Assembly (NCBI GenBank): GCA_047777475.1
Contig: JBKEET010000001.1
Location: forward strand, 62,001 to 126,000
Origin: Sutterella sp047777475
Lineage (GTDB): Bacteria; Pseudomonadota; Gammaproteobacteria; Burkholderiales; Burkholderiaceae_F
Length of the DNA stretch: 64,000 nt
Reading direction: 5' to 3'
A program made the position numbers and the translations under genes. The notes beneath the pieces were generated by a model. The model made no database searches, was not told where the DNA came from, and saw only the letters and a list, made by a program, of their open reading frames with translations. Numbering within the stretch: the first letter of the stretch is position 1; the number at the start of each line of letters is the position of its first letter. Of this stretch, positions 7,797-19,329 are shown in pieces.

Positions 7797-9406
7797 GCTA
7801 CGACGATTTCGACATTTTCGGCCCGGATCCCGACGAGGCGGAGCCCGCCTGGCCGTCCCGCCCCGCAAGGCGGAGCCCGCTGCGCGGCGCGCCCGTCCCG
7901 CACGCCTCTGCGGCGCCAGGGCAGCAGCTTGCGCCCGGCGTCATCTCGGTGGGCGACGCCGTCACGAAGCTGCGCGGCGTCGTGAGCGGCATGCTCGCGG
8001 GCGTCTGGATCGCGGGTGAGATCGGCAACCTCTCGCGTCCCGCCTCGGGGCACGTCTACTTCACGCTCAAGGACAGCGAGGCGCAGATGCGCTGCGCCTA
8101 TTTCGCGGGGAGCGCGAGGCGTCATCCGGCCGCGTTCCGGCAGGGCGACCGCATCGAGGTGTGCGGCAAGGCCGACATCTACGGCGCGAGGGGCGAGCTG
8201 CAGCTCGTGGTGAGCGACTGGCGCCCCGCGGGCAGGGGAGAGCTTTACGAGGCGTACCTGCGGCTCAAGGCAAGGCTCGGGGCCGAGGGGCTTTTCGCCC
8301 AAGAAAGGAAGCGCCCGCTCCGCGCCTTCGTGCGCACCGCCGCGCTCGTCACGAGCGAGAAGGGCGCGGCGATCCACGACGTGATCCGCACCGTCGCGCG
8401 CCGCACGCCCTGGGTGCGGCTCCTGCTTTTCCCCGCGCTCGTGCAGGGCGAGACGGCGCCCGCCTCGCTCATCGCCGCGCTCCGGCGCGCCGACGCGGCC
8501 GGGGCCGACGCCGTGCTGCTCGTTCGCGGCGGCGGGTCCTTCGAAGACCTCTACTGCTTCAACGACGAAGGACTCGTGCGCACGGTCACCGCGATGCGCA
8601 CGCCCGTCGTCGCGGGCATCGGCCACGAGGTCGACGAAACGCTCGCAAGCCTCGCGGCCGACGTCATCGCCTCGACCCCGACGGCCGCGGCCGAGCAGCT
8701 CGGGCCCGAGAAAACGTTTTGGGAAAGGCGCCTCAGCGCGGCCTTCGCGCAGATCGCGCAGGGGAGCGAGCGGCGGCTTTCGGACGCCGCGCAGGGCCTC
8801 GACTTCCTCGCGGAGCGGCTGCTCACTTTCAGGAGCACCGCGGCGCTCAAAAGCGAGCGCCTCGCGGGCATCGCGGAGAAAATCCGGTCGGCCGCGCTCG
8901 CTGTCCTGCAGGGAGCGGAGGCGCGCTGCGAGCGCGCCGGGGCCGTCATCTCGTCGCCCGCGCGCGTGCTCGAGGCGCCCGCCGTGCGGCTGCAGGCCGC
9001 AGGACGGTCGCTAGCGGCCTTCGGCGCGGCGTTCGACGCCGAGCCGAAGCGAGCGCTCACGCGCGCCGCTGGCCTTATCGCCGCGCAGGAGCGGCGCACG
9101 CTCGGCGACGCCGAAAAGAGCCTCGCGCTGGCCGCGGCGCACCTGCCCGCGCCCGAGGTCTGGCTCGGCGCGGCCGAGCGGCGCCTCACCGCCATGTCGC
9201 AGACGATGGCGGCGCTCGACCCCGCGCGCCCCTTGAGGGCGGGCTACGTGCGCGTCGAAAAAAAGGAGGGCGCCGTGCTCACGCGCGCCGCCGAGGCGAA
9301 GCCGGGCGATGCGCTCTCGCTCTTTTTCGCCGACGGCAGGGTCGAGGCGACGGCCAAGACGGTTACACAATTTGCAATAAATAAAAATAAATCGGATTCC
9401 GATTGA
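7748..9406 (+). CDS. xseA: Exodeoxyribonuclease VII large subunit
   Basis: Catalytic subunit of the ExoVII single-strand exonuclease. It has an N-terminal OB-fold (about residues 65-160, with VWIAGEIGNLSRPASGHVYF), a core catalytic region containing LVTSEKGAAIHD, LVRGGGSFEDL.CFNDE, AGIGHEVDETL and ASTPTAAAEQL, then a long alpha-helical region and a C-terminal domain. It is longer than usual (552 aa, against about 450) because of an extended N terminus. MERSV is the first start, with TGAGG just ahead; the ATG at 7790 (MHSYDDFD) is a good alternative. The 5' end overlaps the last DnaA boxes. Confidence 0.93.
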   Translation: MERSVLHRVFHTRVMHSYDDFDIFGPDPDEAEPAWPSRPARRSPLRGAPVPHASAAPGQQLAPGVISVGDAVTKLRGVVSGMLAGVWIAGEIGNLSRPASGHVYFTLKDSEAQMRCAYFAGSARRHPAAFRQGDRIEVCGKADIYGARGELQLVVSDWRPAGRGELYEAYLRLKARLGAEGLFAQERKRPLRAFVRTAALVTSEKGAAIHDVIRTVARRTPWVRLLLFPALVQGETAPASLIAALRRADAAGADAVLLVRGGGSFEDLYCFNDEGLVRTVTAMRTPVVAGIGHEVDETLASLAADVIASTPTAAAEQLGPEKTFWERRLSAAFAQIAQGSERRLSDAAQGLDFLAERLLTFRSTAALKSERLAGIAEKIRSAALAVLQGAEARCERAGAVISSPARVLEAPAVRLQAAGRSLAAFGAAFDAEPKRALTRAAGLIAAQERRTLGDAEKSLALAAAHLPAPEVWLGAAERRLTAMSQTMAALDPARPLRAGYVRVEKKEGAVLTRAAEAKPGDALSLFFADGRVEATAKTVTQFAINKNKSDSD

Positions 9407-9431
9407 TGATATAGTTTTGCTTATTATCAAT
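9402..9431. promoter_or_regulatory. Inverted repeat upstream of sodB
   Basis: ATTGATGATA and TATTATCAAT form a 10-bp inverted repeat with one mismatch, separated by 10 bases, between xseA and sodB. The half-sites resemble Fur half-sites, but the spacing is longer than a classic Fur box. It could be an operator or part of the sodB promoter. Confidence 0.3.
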
Positions 9432-9454
9432 CCCTTTGCGAAAGGAATCCTTTT

Positions 9455-10045
9455 ATGACGCCCTTCACGCTTCCCGAGCTGCCCTATGCGCTCGACGCCC
9501 TTGCGCCCGCCATGAGCCGCGAGACGCTCGAATACCACTGGGGCAAGCATCACAGGACATACGTCGCCAACTTGAACCGCCTCATCGCGGGCACGCCTTA
9601 CGAGGGCAGGAGCCTCGAAGAGATCGTCCGCACCTCCTCGGGCGCCGTCTTCAACAACGCCGCGCAGGCCTGGAACCATGCGTTCTACTGGCGCTGCCTC
9701 TCGCCCGAAGGGGGCGGCGAGCCCAAGGGGGCCTTGGCCCAAGCCATCGCCGCGCGCTGGGGGAGCTTTGCGGCGTTCCGCAGGGCGTTTTCCGACGCGG
9801 CGGCCGCCTGCTTCGGGTCGGGCTGGACGTGGCTCGTTAAAAAGCCCTCCGGCGCGCTCGAGATCATGAGCACCTCGAACGCCGGCACGCCGCTTACGGA
9901 AGGCTTGAAGCCGATCCTCACGATCGACGTCTGGGAGCACGCCTATTACATCGACTGGCGCAATGCGAGGCCCTCCTACATCGAGACCTTCTTCGGCAAA
10001 CTCGTCAACTGGCGCTTCGCCGAAAAGAACTTTGCGGAGGCCTAG
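9455..10045 (+). CDS. sodB: Superoxide dismutase [Fe]
   Basis: Cytoplasmic iron superoxide dismutase, converting superoxide to oxygen and hydrogen peroxide. The 196-aa protein shows all four metal ligands: His28 (YHWGKHH), His75 (WNHAFYW), Asp158 and His162 (DVWEHAYYIDW). The motif FGSGWTWLV is also present. AAAGGA precedes the ATG at good spacing. It follows xseA, an order seen in Burkholderiales. The Fe rather than Mn assignment follows the family resemblance and is less certain than the enzyme class. Confidence 0.95.
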   Translation: MTPFTLPELPYALDALAPAMSRETLEYHWGKHHRTYVANLNRLIAGTPYEGRSLEEIVRTSSGAVFNNAAQAWNHAFYWRCLSPEGGGEPKGALAQAIAARWGSFAAFRRAFSDAAAACFGSGWTWLVKKPSGALEIMSTSNAGTPLTEGLKPILTIDVWEHAYYIDWRNARPSYIETFFGKLVNWRFAEKNFAEA

Positions 10046-10225
10046 CTTCGGCTGACGGCGCGCCGCGCTTCCCCGGACGAGCCGGATCCTCTCTAAAACG
10101 GTAAGGATTCGCTTCTCTTTCGGGCAAAAGGCGGGCGCGCGCCGCGCGCTGTGCTATAAATTTTGCATAACCGCGCCGGACGGACTTTCCGCCCGGCGTT
10201 TCCTTTCATTTTGTATGGGACAGCC

Positions 10226-10579
10226 ATGCCGCAGTCAGAAAGACCCGAGACCGGCACGGGCGCAAGCCCGCGCGGCCTTGCTCAGCAGGACAGGGAGCCG
10301 CTTTGGAGCGTCGTCATGATGAACGACGACTACACCCCGTTTGACTGGGTGCTCGACCTGCTCATGAGCCTTTTCGGCCGCTCTCACGACGAGGCGCTCG
10401 CCGTCACGACGAGCGTGCACCGCACCGGCCGCGGCATTGCGGGCGTCTATCCGCGCGCCAAGGCCATGCGGCTCGCCGCGGCCGCCGTGCGCCGCGCCCG
10501 CGAGGCGGGCTATCCCTTCACCTGCGCCGCCGAGCCGTTCGTCACGGACATCGCCGACGGCGACAGCGTTACGGTCTGA
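10226..10579 (+). CDS. clpS: ATP-dependent Clp protease adaptor ClpS
   Basis: The N-degron adaptor that delivers substrates to ClpAP. The start MPQSERPETG (117 aa) is preferred because GGGA precedes it and the upstream frame is not family-like. The core has WSVVMMNDDYTPFDWVLDLL, the HxxG-like turn HRTGRGIAGVY and the C-terminal AAAVRRAREAGYPFTCAAEP. It is 5 bases upstream of clpA, the usual adaptor-unfoldase pair. Confidence 0.94.
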   Translation: MPQSERPETGTGASPRGLAQQDREPLWSVVMMNDDYTPFDWVLDLLMSLFGRSHDEALAVTTSVHRTGRGIAGVYPRAKAMRLAAAAVRRAREAGYPFTCAAEPFVTDIADGDSVTV

Positions 10580-10584
10580 GCTTT

Positions 10585-13429
<2,845 letters not shown>

Positions 13430-13437
<8 letters not shown>

Positions 13438-13942
13438 GCCGAGCGAACTCTGCCGTGATATCCAAATGAAGCTGCCCGACGAGATCTGGTCGCTCGAGGC
13501 GACCGATCGGTACCGCCGGGGCGCGGTGACCTGCGCCGACTTCGCGCGCATGGACGGGCACTATTACGTCTTCGGCGTCGTGGAAGTGCCGCTTGCCTGG
13601 GCGCGCGGCAAGGAGCCGGGGGCGTCGTTCACCTGGGGCTGCTGGGCCGAGGTGAACCGGGCGCTGCACGATGCCTACCTCGAGGCGTTCCGCACCGAAG
13701 GGGCCTCGCGCCTCGCGGGCGAGGGGCGGCTCGCGAACGATATCCCGGGCTACGAAGATGCGCTGGGCGCGAAGGTGCGCATCGTTTTCTCGGGCGAGCG
13801 CCGCCCGGCGTTCACGATGGATCCCGGCACCGCGCTCGGGCGCGACCAGAAGGCGGGCCTCACGCTCGAAAGGCATCGGGAGCTCGACGAAATCCTCTTC
13901 GGCGGCGACGAAGAGGACGATGAGGAAGACGAAGCGCAGTAA
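13430..13942 (+). CDS. DUF2199 domain-containing protein
   Basis: Function unknown. The 170-aa protein carries DUF2199-like features: the central HYYVFGVVEVPL, FTWGCWAEV, LANDIPGYEDALGAKVR and the C-terminal RPAFTMDP. It ends in a very acidic tail (DEEDDEEDEAQ). Its ATG overlaps the last 8 bases of clpA, with GGAG upstream, so it is probably translated from the clpSA transcript. The family assignment is from motif memory, not a search. Confidence 0.75.
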
Positions 13943-14220
13943 GGAAAGCGCCGCTCCGGAACGCACGAAGCCGGATATAAATCCGAGCGATTTATCACTT
14001 TCCTGTGCGGCGGTTTATTGGCTGTCCTGGGATTGGCGTACCGGCATTTTTGACGGTTTTGCAATCTGTTTAAAGTGAAAAAGTTCCCGTGAGAACAGGG
14101 ACATCCAGCGCAGGATCCCCTGCGTTGACGCGGGTTCCGCAAGCCCTGCAGCCTATGGTTGTGACGCGAACCCTGCGCACTCGCGATATGTCTTGCACGG
14201 TCTATTGAGGAGGACACCGG

Positions 14221-14565
14221 ATGGCCGGACCGATACTCGCTGCAGTCTGCACGCTGATGATTACGGGTGCTGCCTTGGCGGCCGCTCCGCAGTACAAGCC
14301 CTATTTTTTCGACAACGGGCCCGATCCCGTCAGAGAGGGCATGAGCCGTATTGTTGACGAGAACGGGCGCATTGGATATGTGAACGCCAAGGGTGAGGTG
14401 GTCATTAAGCCGACGTTTGCTTTTGGCATGCCGTTTGAAAACGGCCGGGCCAAAGTGACCGATACAGGCGTTCAGAAAGAGGTTCCCGGATCCAACGGAG
14501 AATATCACTATTGGGAAAGTGACCATTGGTACTGCATTGACAGGTCCGGAAAGATTGTCGAATAA
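14221..14565 (+). CDS. WG repeat-containing protein, exported
   Basis: A 114-aa protein with an N-terminal signal peptide (ITGAALAAA near residues 15-22) and a WG/KWG-type repeat: GMSRIVDENGRIGYVNAKGE followed by VVIKPTFAFGMPFENGRAKV. A second, partial unit ends WYCIDRSGKIVE. WG-repeat proteins are beta-rich and generally of unknown function. The open frame stops shortly after one repeat and a half, which is short for this class, so it may be a minimal or truncated member. A GAGGA ribosome site precedes the ATG. Confidence 0.75.
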   Translation: MAGPILAAVCTLMITGAALAAAPQYKPYFFDNGPDPVREGMSRIVDENGRIGYVNAKGEVVIKPTFAFGMPFENGRAKVTDTGVQKEVPGSNGEYHYWESDHWYCIDRSGKIVE

Positions 14566-14645
14566 AATCAATACTCAAGCAAAGCTGTTGATTTTCCCCG
14601 GCTAAAGCCCGGAGAGCAGCAAAAGAGCGCTGCCCAGAAACGCAT

Positions 14646-14679
14646 GAAGCCCGGCCGAAAAGGCCGGGCTTCCTTTTTT
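14646..14679 (+). terminator. Rho-independent terminator
   Basis: An 11-bp perfect GC-rich stem (14646-14656 with 14662-14672) with a GAAAA loop, then a C and six T. It ends the WG-protein transcript and lies just beyond the stop of the convergent dut gene. Confidence 0.85.
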
Positions 14680-14697
14680 GGCGGATTGAGAAAAGGC

Positions 14698-15144
14698 TTA
14701 CTTGAGGCCCGTCGAGCCGAAGCCGCCCTCGCCGCGCTCGGAGGCGGCGAACTCGTCGACGATGTTGAACTCGGCCTGCATCACGGGCACGATCATCATC
14801 TGCGCCAGACGCTCGAACGGTTCCACGGTGAAGGGCTTGTCCGAGCGGTTCCAGAGCGCAATCATCATCTCGCCCTGGTAGTCGCTGTCGACGAGGCCCA
14901 CGAGGTTGCCGAGCACGATGCCCTTCTTGGCGCCGAGGCCCGAGCGCGGCAGCACGAGCGCCGCGTAGCGCGGGTCGCCGATATGGATCGCGAGGCCCGT
15001 GCGGATCATCTTCGTTTCGCCCGGCGCGAGCGTGAAGGGTTCGTCGAGCAGGGCCCTCAGGTCGAGGCCCGCGGCGCCCGCGGTGGCGTAGGAGGGGAGG
15101 TACTCCCGCATGCGCGGGTCGATCACCTTGAGATCGATTTTCAT
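14698..15144 (-). CDS. dut: Deoxyuridine 5'-triphosphate nucleotidohydrolase (dUTPase)
   Basis: Hydrolyses dUTP to dUMP, keeping uracil out of DNA and supplying dTMP synthesis. The 148-aa trimeric-type enzyme shows the five motifs: AGLDLRA, PRSGLGAKKG, GLVDSDYQGE, PFERLAQM and the C-terminal arm RGEGGFGSTG. Its ATG overlaps the coaBC stop by one base (TGATG), a translationally coupled pair common in proteobacteria. Confidence 0.96.
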   Translation of the reverse strand: MKIDLKVIDPRMREYLPSYATAGAAGLDLRALLDEPFTLAPGETKMIRTGLAIHIGDPRYAALVLPRSGLGAKKGIVLGNLVGLVDSDYQGEMMIALWNRSDKPFTVEPFERLAQMMIVPVMQAEFNIVDEFAASERGEGGFGSTGLK

Positions 15145-16358
15145 CAGTGTTTTCCTTCTTGGGTTTCTTTTTCTTCGATAAGCCGCGCGGCGCGCACGAT
15201 GATCTCGCGGGCGACCTCGCTCTTCGGGGCCGGCCCGCAGGCGTCGCACCCCTTGGGCGTGACGAAGAGCACGGTGTTGGTGTCGCTCCCGAGCGCGGCC
15301 GAGGCGATGTTGCCGACGATCATGTCGGCACCCTTGGCGACGCACTTGTCGCGCGCCGCGGTTTCGAGCTTCCCGGCTTCCGCCGCGAAGCCCACGCTCA
15401 CCTTGACGTCGCCGCGGCGGGCGACGGAGGCGAGGATGTCGGGGTTCTCTTCGAAGCGCAGCCCCTCGAGCGTGCCTTCGCCTTTCTTGATCTTGCCCGC
15501 CTTCGCGTTGGCGACGCGCCAGTCGGCCACGGCCGCGACGCCGACGAAGAGGTCGGCGCCGCCCTCGCGCTCGAGCACGTCCTTCACCTGCGCGCCCATC
15601 TCGACGGCGGATACGACGTCGATGCGGCGCACGCCCGCAGGCGTGCGAAGCGCGCAGGGGCCGGCTACGAGCGTCACGTCGGCGCCCGCGTCGCGCGCCG
15701 CGCGCGCCACGGCGAAGCCCTGGCGGCCGGAGCTGCGGTTCGTGATGCCGCGCACGTCGTCGATGCGTTCGTAGGTGGGGCCCGCCGTCACGATGACACG
15801 CCGCCCCGCAAGGCACTTCGGCGTGAAGATGCCGTCCAAGAGGTCAAGCACGTCCTCGGGCTCGGTCATGCGCCCCGCGCCCGTGTCGCCGCATGCCTGC
15901 GCGCCCTCGGCGGGCCCGATGAAGAAGGCGCCGTCGGCCTTGAGCTGCGCGACGTTGCGCTGCGTGGCCGGGTTGTTCCACATATGGCAGTTCATCGCGG
16001 GCACGAAGACCACAGGGCAGCGGCGCGCGAGGATCGTGCTCGAGATGAGCTCGTCGGCGATGCCGCAGGCGGCCTTCGCGATGACGTTGGCGGTGGCGGG
16101 CATCACGACGAGGAGGTCCGCGCCGCGCGTGAGGTCGATGTGCGCCATCGCGCTTTCCGCGTAAGGGCGTCCTTCGGCGGCCACGGGGTGTCCCGTGAGC
16201 GCCTCGAAAGTGAGCGGCCCCACGAACTCGCAGGACTTGGCGCTCATCGCGCAGCGCACGTCGGCGCCCGCGCGGATGAGGCCGCGCACGAGCTCGCAGG
16301 TCTTGTAGGCGGCGATGCCGCCCGTGACGGCAAGCGTGATTCGGCGGTTTTTGAGCAT
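15144..16358 (-). CDS. coaBC: Bifunctional phosphopantothenoylcysteine decarboxylase/phosphopantothenate-cysteine ligase
   Basis: Two consecutive steps of coenzyme A synthesis. The N-terminal CoaC flavoprotein domain (about 1-185) has His73 (AHIDL), the PAMNCHMW motif at 120-127 and Cys156 in the substrate-clamp loop. The C-terminal CoaB domain has VTAGPTYERIDDVRGITNRS with SSGRQG, and AAVADWR. At 404 aa it is full length. The ATG is preceded by a 190-bp region facing the AbgA-like gene, and dut follows in the same transcript. Confidence 0.96.
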   Translation of the reverse strand: MLKNRRITLAVTGGIAAYKTCELVRGLIRAGADVRCAMSAKSCEFVGPLTFEALTGHPVAAEGRPYAESAMAHIDLTRGADLLVVMPATANVIAKAACGIADELISSTILARRCPVVFVPAMNCHMWNNPATQRNVAQLKADGAFFIGPAEGAQACGDTGAGRMTEPEDVLDLLDGIFTPKCLAGRRVIVTAGPTYERIDDVRGITNRSSGRQGFAVARAARDAGADVTLVAGPCALRTPAGVRRIDVVSAVEMGAQVKDVLEREGGADLFVGVAAVADWRVANAKAGKIKKGEGTLEGLRFEENPDILASVARRGDVKVSVGFAAEAGKLETAARDKCVAKGADMIVGNIASAALGSDTNTVLFVTPKGCDACGPAPKSEVAREIIVRAARLIEEKETQEGKH

Positions 16359-16551
16359 GGCGAACGGTGTCCCGGGTGTCAGAGATGCCCTTATTGTAGG
16401 GGCAAAAGTCTGTCGGCAGAGTTACGATCGAAGCACTGCGCGGCGCTTTGCCGCGCTAACCTATAAGGAACCGCTGCGCCCCCGCATCCGCGGCCCGACC
16501 CGCCGACGGCAAAGGGGCGCTCAATTTTTGAACCGAAAGGAGAGCAGAGAC

Positions 16552-17838
16552 ATGGAAAAAGCCATATTCGACGAGATGATCGCGACGCGCCGCAGGCTGC
16601 ACCGACGCCCCGAGGAGGGCTGGACGGAGTTCGAGACGGAGGCGCTCGTCGTCGAGCGCCTGAAGGGCCTCGGGTGCTTCGAGATCCTCCTCGGCAAGCA
16701 GGTCGTCAATCCCGACGCCGTCATGGGCCGCGACCCCGAGCTCGTGAAGAAGGCGATCGCGCGCGCCCTCGAGCACGGCGTGCCGCAGTCGCTGATCGAC
16801 GCGACCGAAGGCTACACGGGCGTCGTCGCGGTGCTGAAGACGGGCCGCCCCGGCCCCGTCACGGCGTTCCGGTGCGACATGGACTGCGTGCTCGTCGAAG
16901 AGAGCACCGACAAGAGCCACGTCCCGGCGGCCGAGGGCTTTGCGAGCTGCCGCCCCGGCCTGATGCACGCCTGCGGCCACGACTCGCACACCTCCGTCAT
17001 GCTTGCCGTGGCGCGCTGGCTCTCCAAGCACAAGGACGAGCTCTGCGGCACGATTAAGCTCATCTTCCAGCCCGCCGAGGAGGGCGTGCGCGGCGCCGCC
17101 GCGATGGCCGCCTCGGGCATCGTCGACGACGTCGACCAGCTGATCGGCGCGCACGTCGGCACCGCCGCGAAGCTCGGCGAAGTGGGCATCATGGCCGCCG
17201 GCTTCATGGCGAGCACCAAGATCGACATTCATTTCGAGGGCGTGCCCTCGCACGCGGGCTCCGACCCCGAGAAGGGCCGCAGCGCGCTCATGGCCGCCTG
17301 CGCCACGGCGATGATGATGCAGGGCATCCCGCGCCACGGCGAGGGCGCCACGCGCGTCTCCGTCGGGCGCCTCGTCGCGGGCGAAGGCCGCAACGTCACC
17401 CCGGTGCACGCCTTCATGCAGACCGAGGTGAGGGGCGAGACGGGCGAGATCAACGAGTACATGGCCGAGAACGTGCGCCGCATCGTCGAAGGCGCCGCAC
17501 GCGCCTATGACGTCAAGGGCTGGATCGAGAAGGCGGGCGAGGCGACGACGCTCATCGACAATCCCGAGCTCGACCAAGTGATCCGCGCCGCGGCCGAGGA
17601 GACCGAAGGCGTGAAGCGCGTCTTCGTCGACACGAAGCCCGCGGGCTCCGAGGACTGCACGATGCTGATCCGCCGCGTCGTCGAGCACGGCGGCCGCGGC
17701 GGCTACTTCCTCTTCGGGTGCAACCACCACGGTCATCACCGCTCCGACTTCGAGATTCAGGACACCGTCTCGATGCCGGTCGGCTTCGGCGTGTTCGTGA
17801 ACCTCGCCAAGCGCCTCAACGGCGTGAAGAAGGCCTGA
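16552..17838 (+). CDS. M20 family amidohydrolase, AbgA-like
   Basis: A zinc amidohydrolase (428 aa) resembling AbgA, which with AbgB cleaves p-aminobenzoyl-glutamate. Visible are the metal-site motifs RCDMDCV, HACGHDSHTSV and FQPAEEGVRGA, the dimerisation-domain GVPSHAGSDPEKGRSA and the C-terminal AGSEDCTMLIRR and GCNHHGHHRSDFEIQ. The start MEKAIFDEM follows an AAGGAG site; the frame upstream is unrelated. No abgB or abgT partner is adjacent, so the physiological substrate is uncertain. Confidence 0.85.
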   Translation: MEKAIFDEMIATRRRLHRRPEEGWTEFETEALVVERLKGLGCFEILLGKQVVNPDAVMGRDPELVKKAIARALEHGVPQSLIDATEGYTGVVAVLKTGRPGPVTAFRCDMDCVLVEESTDKSHVPAAEGFASCRPGLMHACGHDSHTSVMLAVARWLSKHKDELCGTIKLIFQPAEEGVRGAAAMAASGIVDDVDQLIGAHVGTAAKLGEVGIMAAGFMASTKIDIHFEGVPSHAGSDPEKGRSALMAACATAMMMQGIPRHGEGATRVSVGRLVAGEGRNVTPVHAFMQTEVRGETGEINEYMAENVRRIVEGAARAYDVKGWIEKAGEATTLIDNPELDQVIRAAAEETEGVKRVFVDTKPAGSEDCTMLIRRVVEHGGRGGYFLFGCNHHGHHRSDFEIQDTVSMPVGFGVFVNLAKRLNGVKKA

Positions 17839-17897
17839 GCGCTTCCGAAGAATCCTTCGCCGTTGCCCGGTGAGGGCCGGGCGTGAGAAAAATGACC

Positions 17898-17952
17898 AAG
17901 GGATGCCGCCGAAGTCCTGCGAGACCGGACTTCGGGCGGCATCCCTTTCTTT
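17898..17952. terminator. Convergent terminator hairpin
   Basis: A 20-bp perfect stem, 17898-17917 with 17927-17947 apart from one unpaired G, lies between the convergent AbgA-like and TIGR04076-like genes. A short T-rich tract follows on the plus strand and another on the minus strand. Confidence 0.75.
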
Positions 17953-17964
17953 ATGCCCGCGGAA

Positions 17965-18234
17965 TCACTCTGTGATTTCCGCCTTGAACACCATGATGAC
18001 GTCGGCGTCCGAGCAGCAGAATTCGGCCGTGCCTTCCGGCTGTCCCGGCAACCGGCCGCCGTAGCGGAGGATGTCGATGTACGGAAATCCGCAGTGCATT
18101 GCCATCGGGCAGATTTCTCCGCGCTGCGTGTCAAAATCAAAGCACTGCCCGATCCTGTGCCCGCGATGGCAGCCCTTTTTTCCGCGGCGGTCCGTCACGG
18201 TTATCTTGATTTTCGGCCTTTGTCCTCGGTTCAT
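17965..18234 (-). CDS. TIGR04076 family protein
   Basis: A small (89 aa) protein of unknown function. It resembles the TIGR04076 family: an N-terminal beta strand IKITVTDRRGKKGCHRGHRIGQCF, then GEICPMAMHCGFPYIDILRYGG and a C-terminal CCSDADVIMVFKAEI. Several Cys and His residues are conserved in this family, suggesting metal or redox binding, which is inference. It follows the formyl-THF ligase gene by about 50 bases on the same strand. Its GC content is lower than that of surrounding housekeeping genes. Confidence 0.75.
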   Translation of the reverse strand: MNRGQRPKIKITVTDRRGKKGCHRGHRIGQCFDFDTQRGEICPMAMHCGFPYIDILRYGGRLPGQPEGTAEFCCSDADVIMVFKAEITE

Positions 18235-18286
18235 TCTGAGCGCACCTCCAAAGTATTCCTTGTTTGCTTGGTTCAGGCTTTCGAAT

Positions 18287-18889
18287 TCATTCGGCTGAGC
18301 CCGCCTGATTCCTCCAAATGCCGGCTTCCGTCACCGTCACGGGGAACCGGTGGTCAAACGGCTCCAGCGGGATGTCATCGGCAATGATCCTTTCCCTGCA
18401 GACAATCGCAGCGGGAATTTCCGGATACCGGTTGAAAAGAATATCGTGGTAGCCCCCGCCGTGCCCCAGGCGGTTCCCCCGGCGGTCCGCGGTCACGCAG
18501 GCTATAACGGCGAAATCAACGCTTTTCATCGGAACTTTCGGGGCGCTTCGGTCGGGTTCGAAGAGCCCGCAGTAGCCCCGCTTCAATTCCTCGAGCGACG
18601 CAATCTGCCGCCCTTCCATGATCCCTTTGCCGGTGCAGAGCGGGACCGCCAGGCGTCTGCCGCTGTCGAGCACCTGCTGCAGGAACGGCCTCGTGTTGAT
18701 TTCATGCTCGATCCCGACAAAGCAGAAGACGGTTTTCGCTTTCCGGTACTCCGGAAGCCTCAGCAGGCTCCTTATGATCAGCAAGTCCGCCCTTTCCCGG
18801 TATTCCTCCGGCAGGGCCAGCGACCGGGCGATCATCTCCCTGCGGAGTGCTTTTTTCCTTTCCCGAATGCTCCGGGTGCTTTCAGCCAT
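18287..18889 (-). CDS. 5-formyltetrahydrofolate cyclo-ligase
   Basis: Converts 5-formyl-THF to 5,10-methenyl-THF with ATP (YgfA/Fau family, 200 aa). Motifs: RKKALRREM near the N terminus, FVGIEHEINTRPF, and the ATP-binding RLGHGGGYHD followed by YPEIPAAIVCRERI. This gene sits directly after the 6S RNA gene in many proteobacteria, which makes the structured leader upstream notable. The ATG is preceded by GGAAGGA. Confidence 0.9.
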   Translation of the reverse strand: MAESTRSIRERKKALRREMIARSLALPEEYRERADLLIIRSLLRLPEYRKAKTVFCFVGIEHEINTRPFLQQVLDSGRRLAVPLCTGKGIMEGRQIASLEELKRGYCGLFEPDRSAPKVPMKSVDFAVIACVTADRRGNRLGHGGGYHDILFNRYPEIPAAIVCRERIIADDIPLEPFDHRFPVTVTEAGIWRNQAGSAE

Positions 18890-18934
18890 AATCCGAGCCT
18901 TCCTTCCGGCTGCTGCCTTTAAACGGCGGGCCGG

Positions 18935-19056
18935 CCTTCATCCTTGCTTCCTGCGGCAGAAGGCGTGAGAACGGCCCTGTCTTCAGATTCGCATGATTTG
19001 CGGCGCCGCATGGCGGCCGGGCGCTTCCTGTTGCCTGTAAATCAAGGATTTCGATG
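18935..19056 (-). ncRNA. Possible structured leader or 6S-like RNA upstream of the cyclo-ligase gene
   Basis: On the minus strand a TACAAT -10 box (19063-19068) precedes a segment closed by ATCCTTG (about 19043-19049) pairing with CAAGGAT (18940-18946). GC-rich hairpins lie inside. Position before a ygfA homologue matches the common ssrS-ygfA arrangement. However, about 120 nt is short for 6S RNA and no sequence match could be confirmed, so a plain leader is quite possible. Confidence 0.25.
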
Positions 19057-19129
19057 CGGTCGATTGTATCAGCCGCGCTGCCCGGGAAAAAGCGGAAGGG
19101 GCATGCGCAGAAGGGGTGGCTTGAACCTA

Positions 19130-19250
19130 GTTCGGATTTCGTAGAAGGTACTTCCAAAGTCTGTTTTCAAGTCCTTCGCGAACCTCGCAGACGCCTCAGC
19201 GCCGTGAAAAAGGCCGGAGCGCCTCCGAAGGACCTTTGCCGAAAAGGGAA
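19130..19250 (+). pseudogene. Decayed 3' end of an AbgA-like amidohydrolase gene
   Basis: This stretch resembles the end of the intact gene at 16552-17838 and the bases just after its stop. It reads SDF.. then, after indels, a stretch parallel to the AACCTCGCCAAGCGCCTCAA region, through GTGAAGAAGGCC and into GAGCGCTTCCGAAG. Identity is high over about 75 nt, and the rest of the gene is absent. It lies in a gap of about 440 bp without other genes and indicates an old duplication or recombination. Confidence 0.45.
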
Positions 19251-19267
19251 GCGGAGGCCGAAAAGCA

Positions 19268-19301
19268 AAACCGCGCGGTTCTTTCCCGAACGCGCGGGTT
19301 T
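19268..19301 (-). terminator. Terminator after the PpiC-like gene
   Basis: AAACCGCGCG pairs with CGCGCGGGTTT (one bulge), followed on the minus strand by TTTTGCTTTT. It lies just past the stop of the 19330-20169 gene. Confidence 0.6.
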
Positions 19302-19329
19302 GCTGTATCAGGGGTATTCCCGGGCAGGC

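Noticed and set aside
13943..14220. Small coding gene between the DUF2199 and WG-repeat genes
   Set aside because: No frame longer than a few tens of codons with a ribosome site; short palindromes such as GTTCCCGTGAGAAC are present but without further support.
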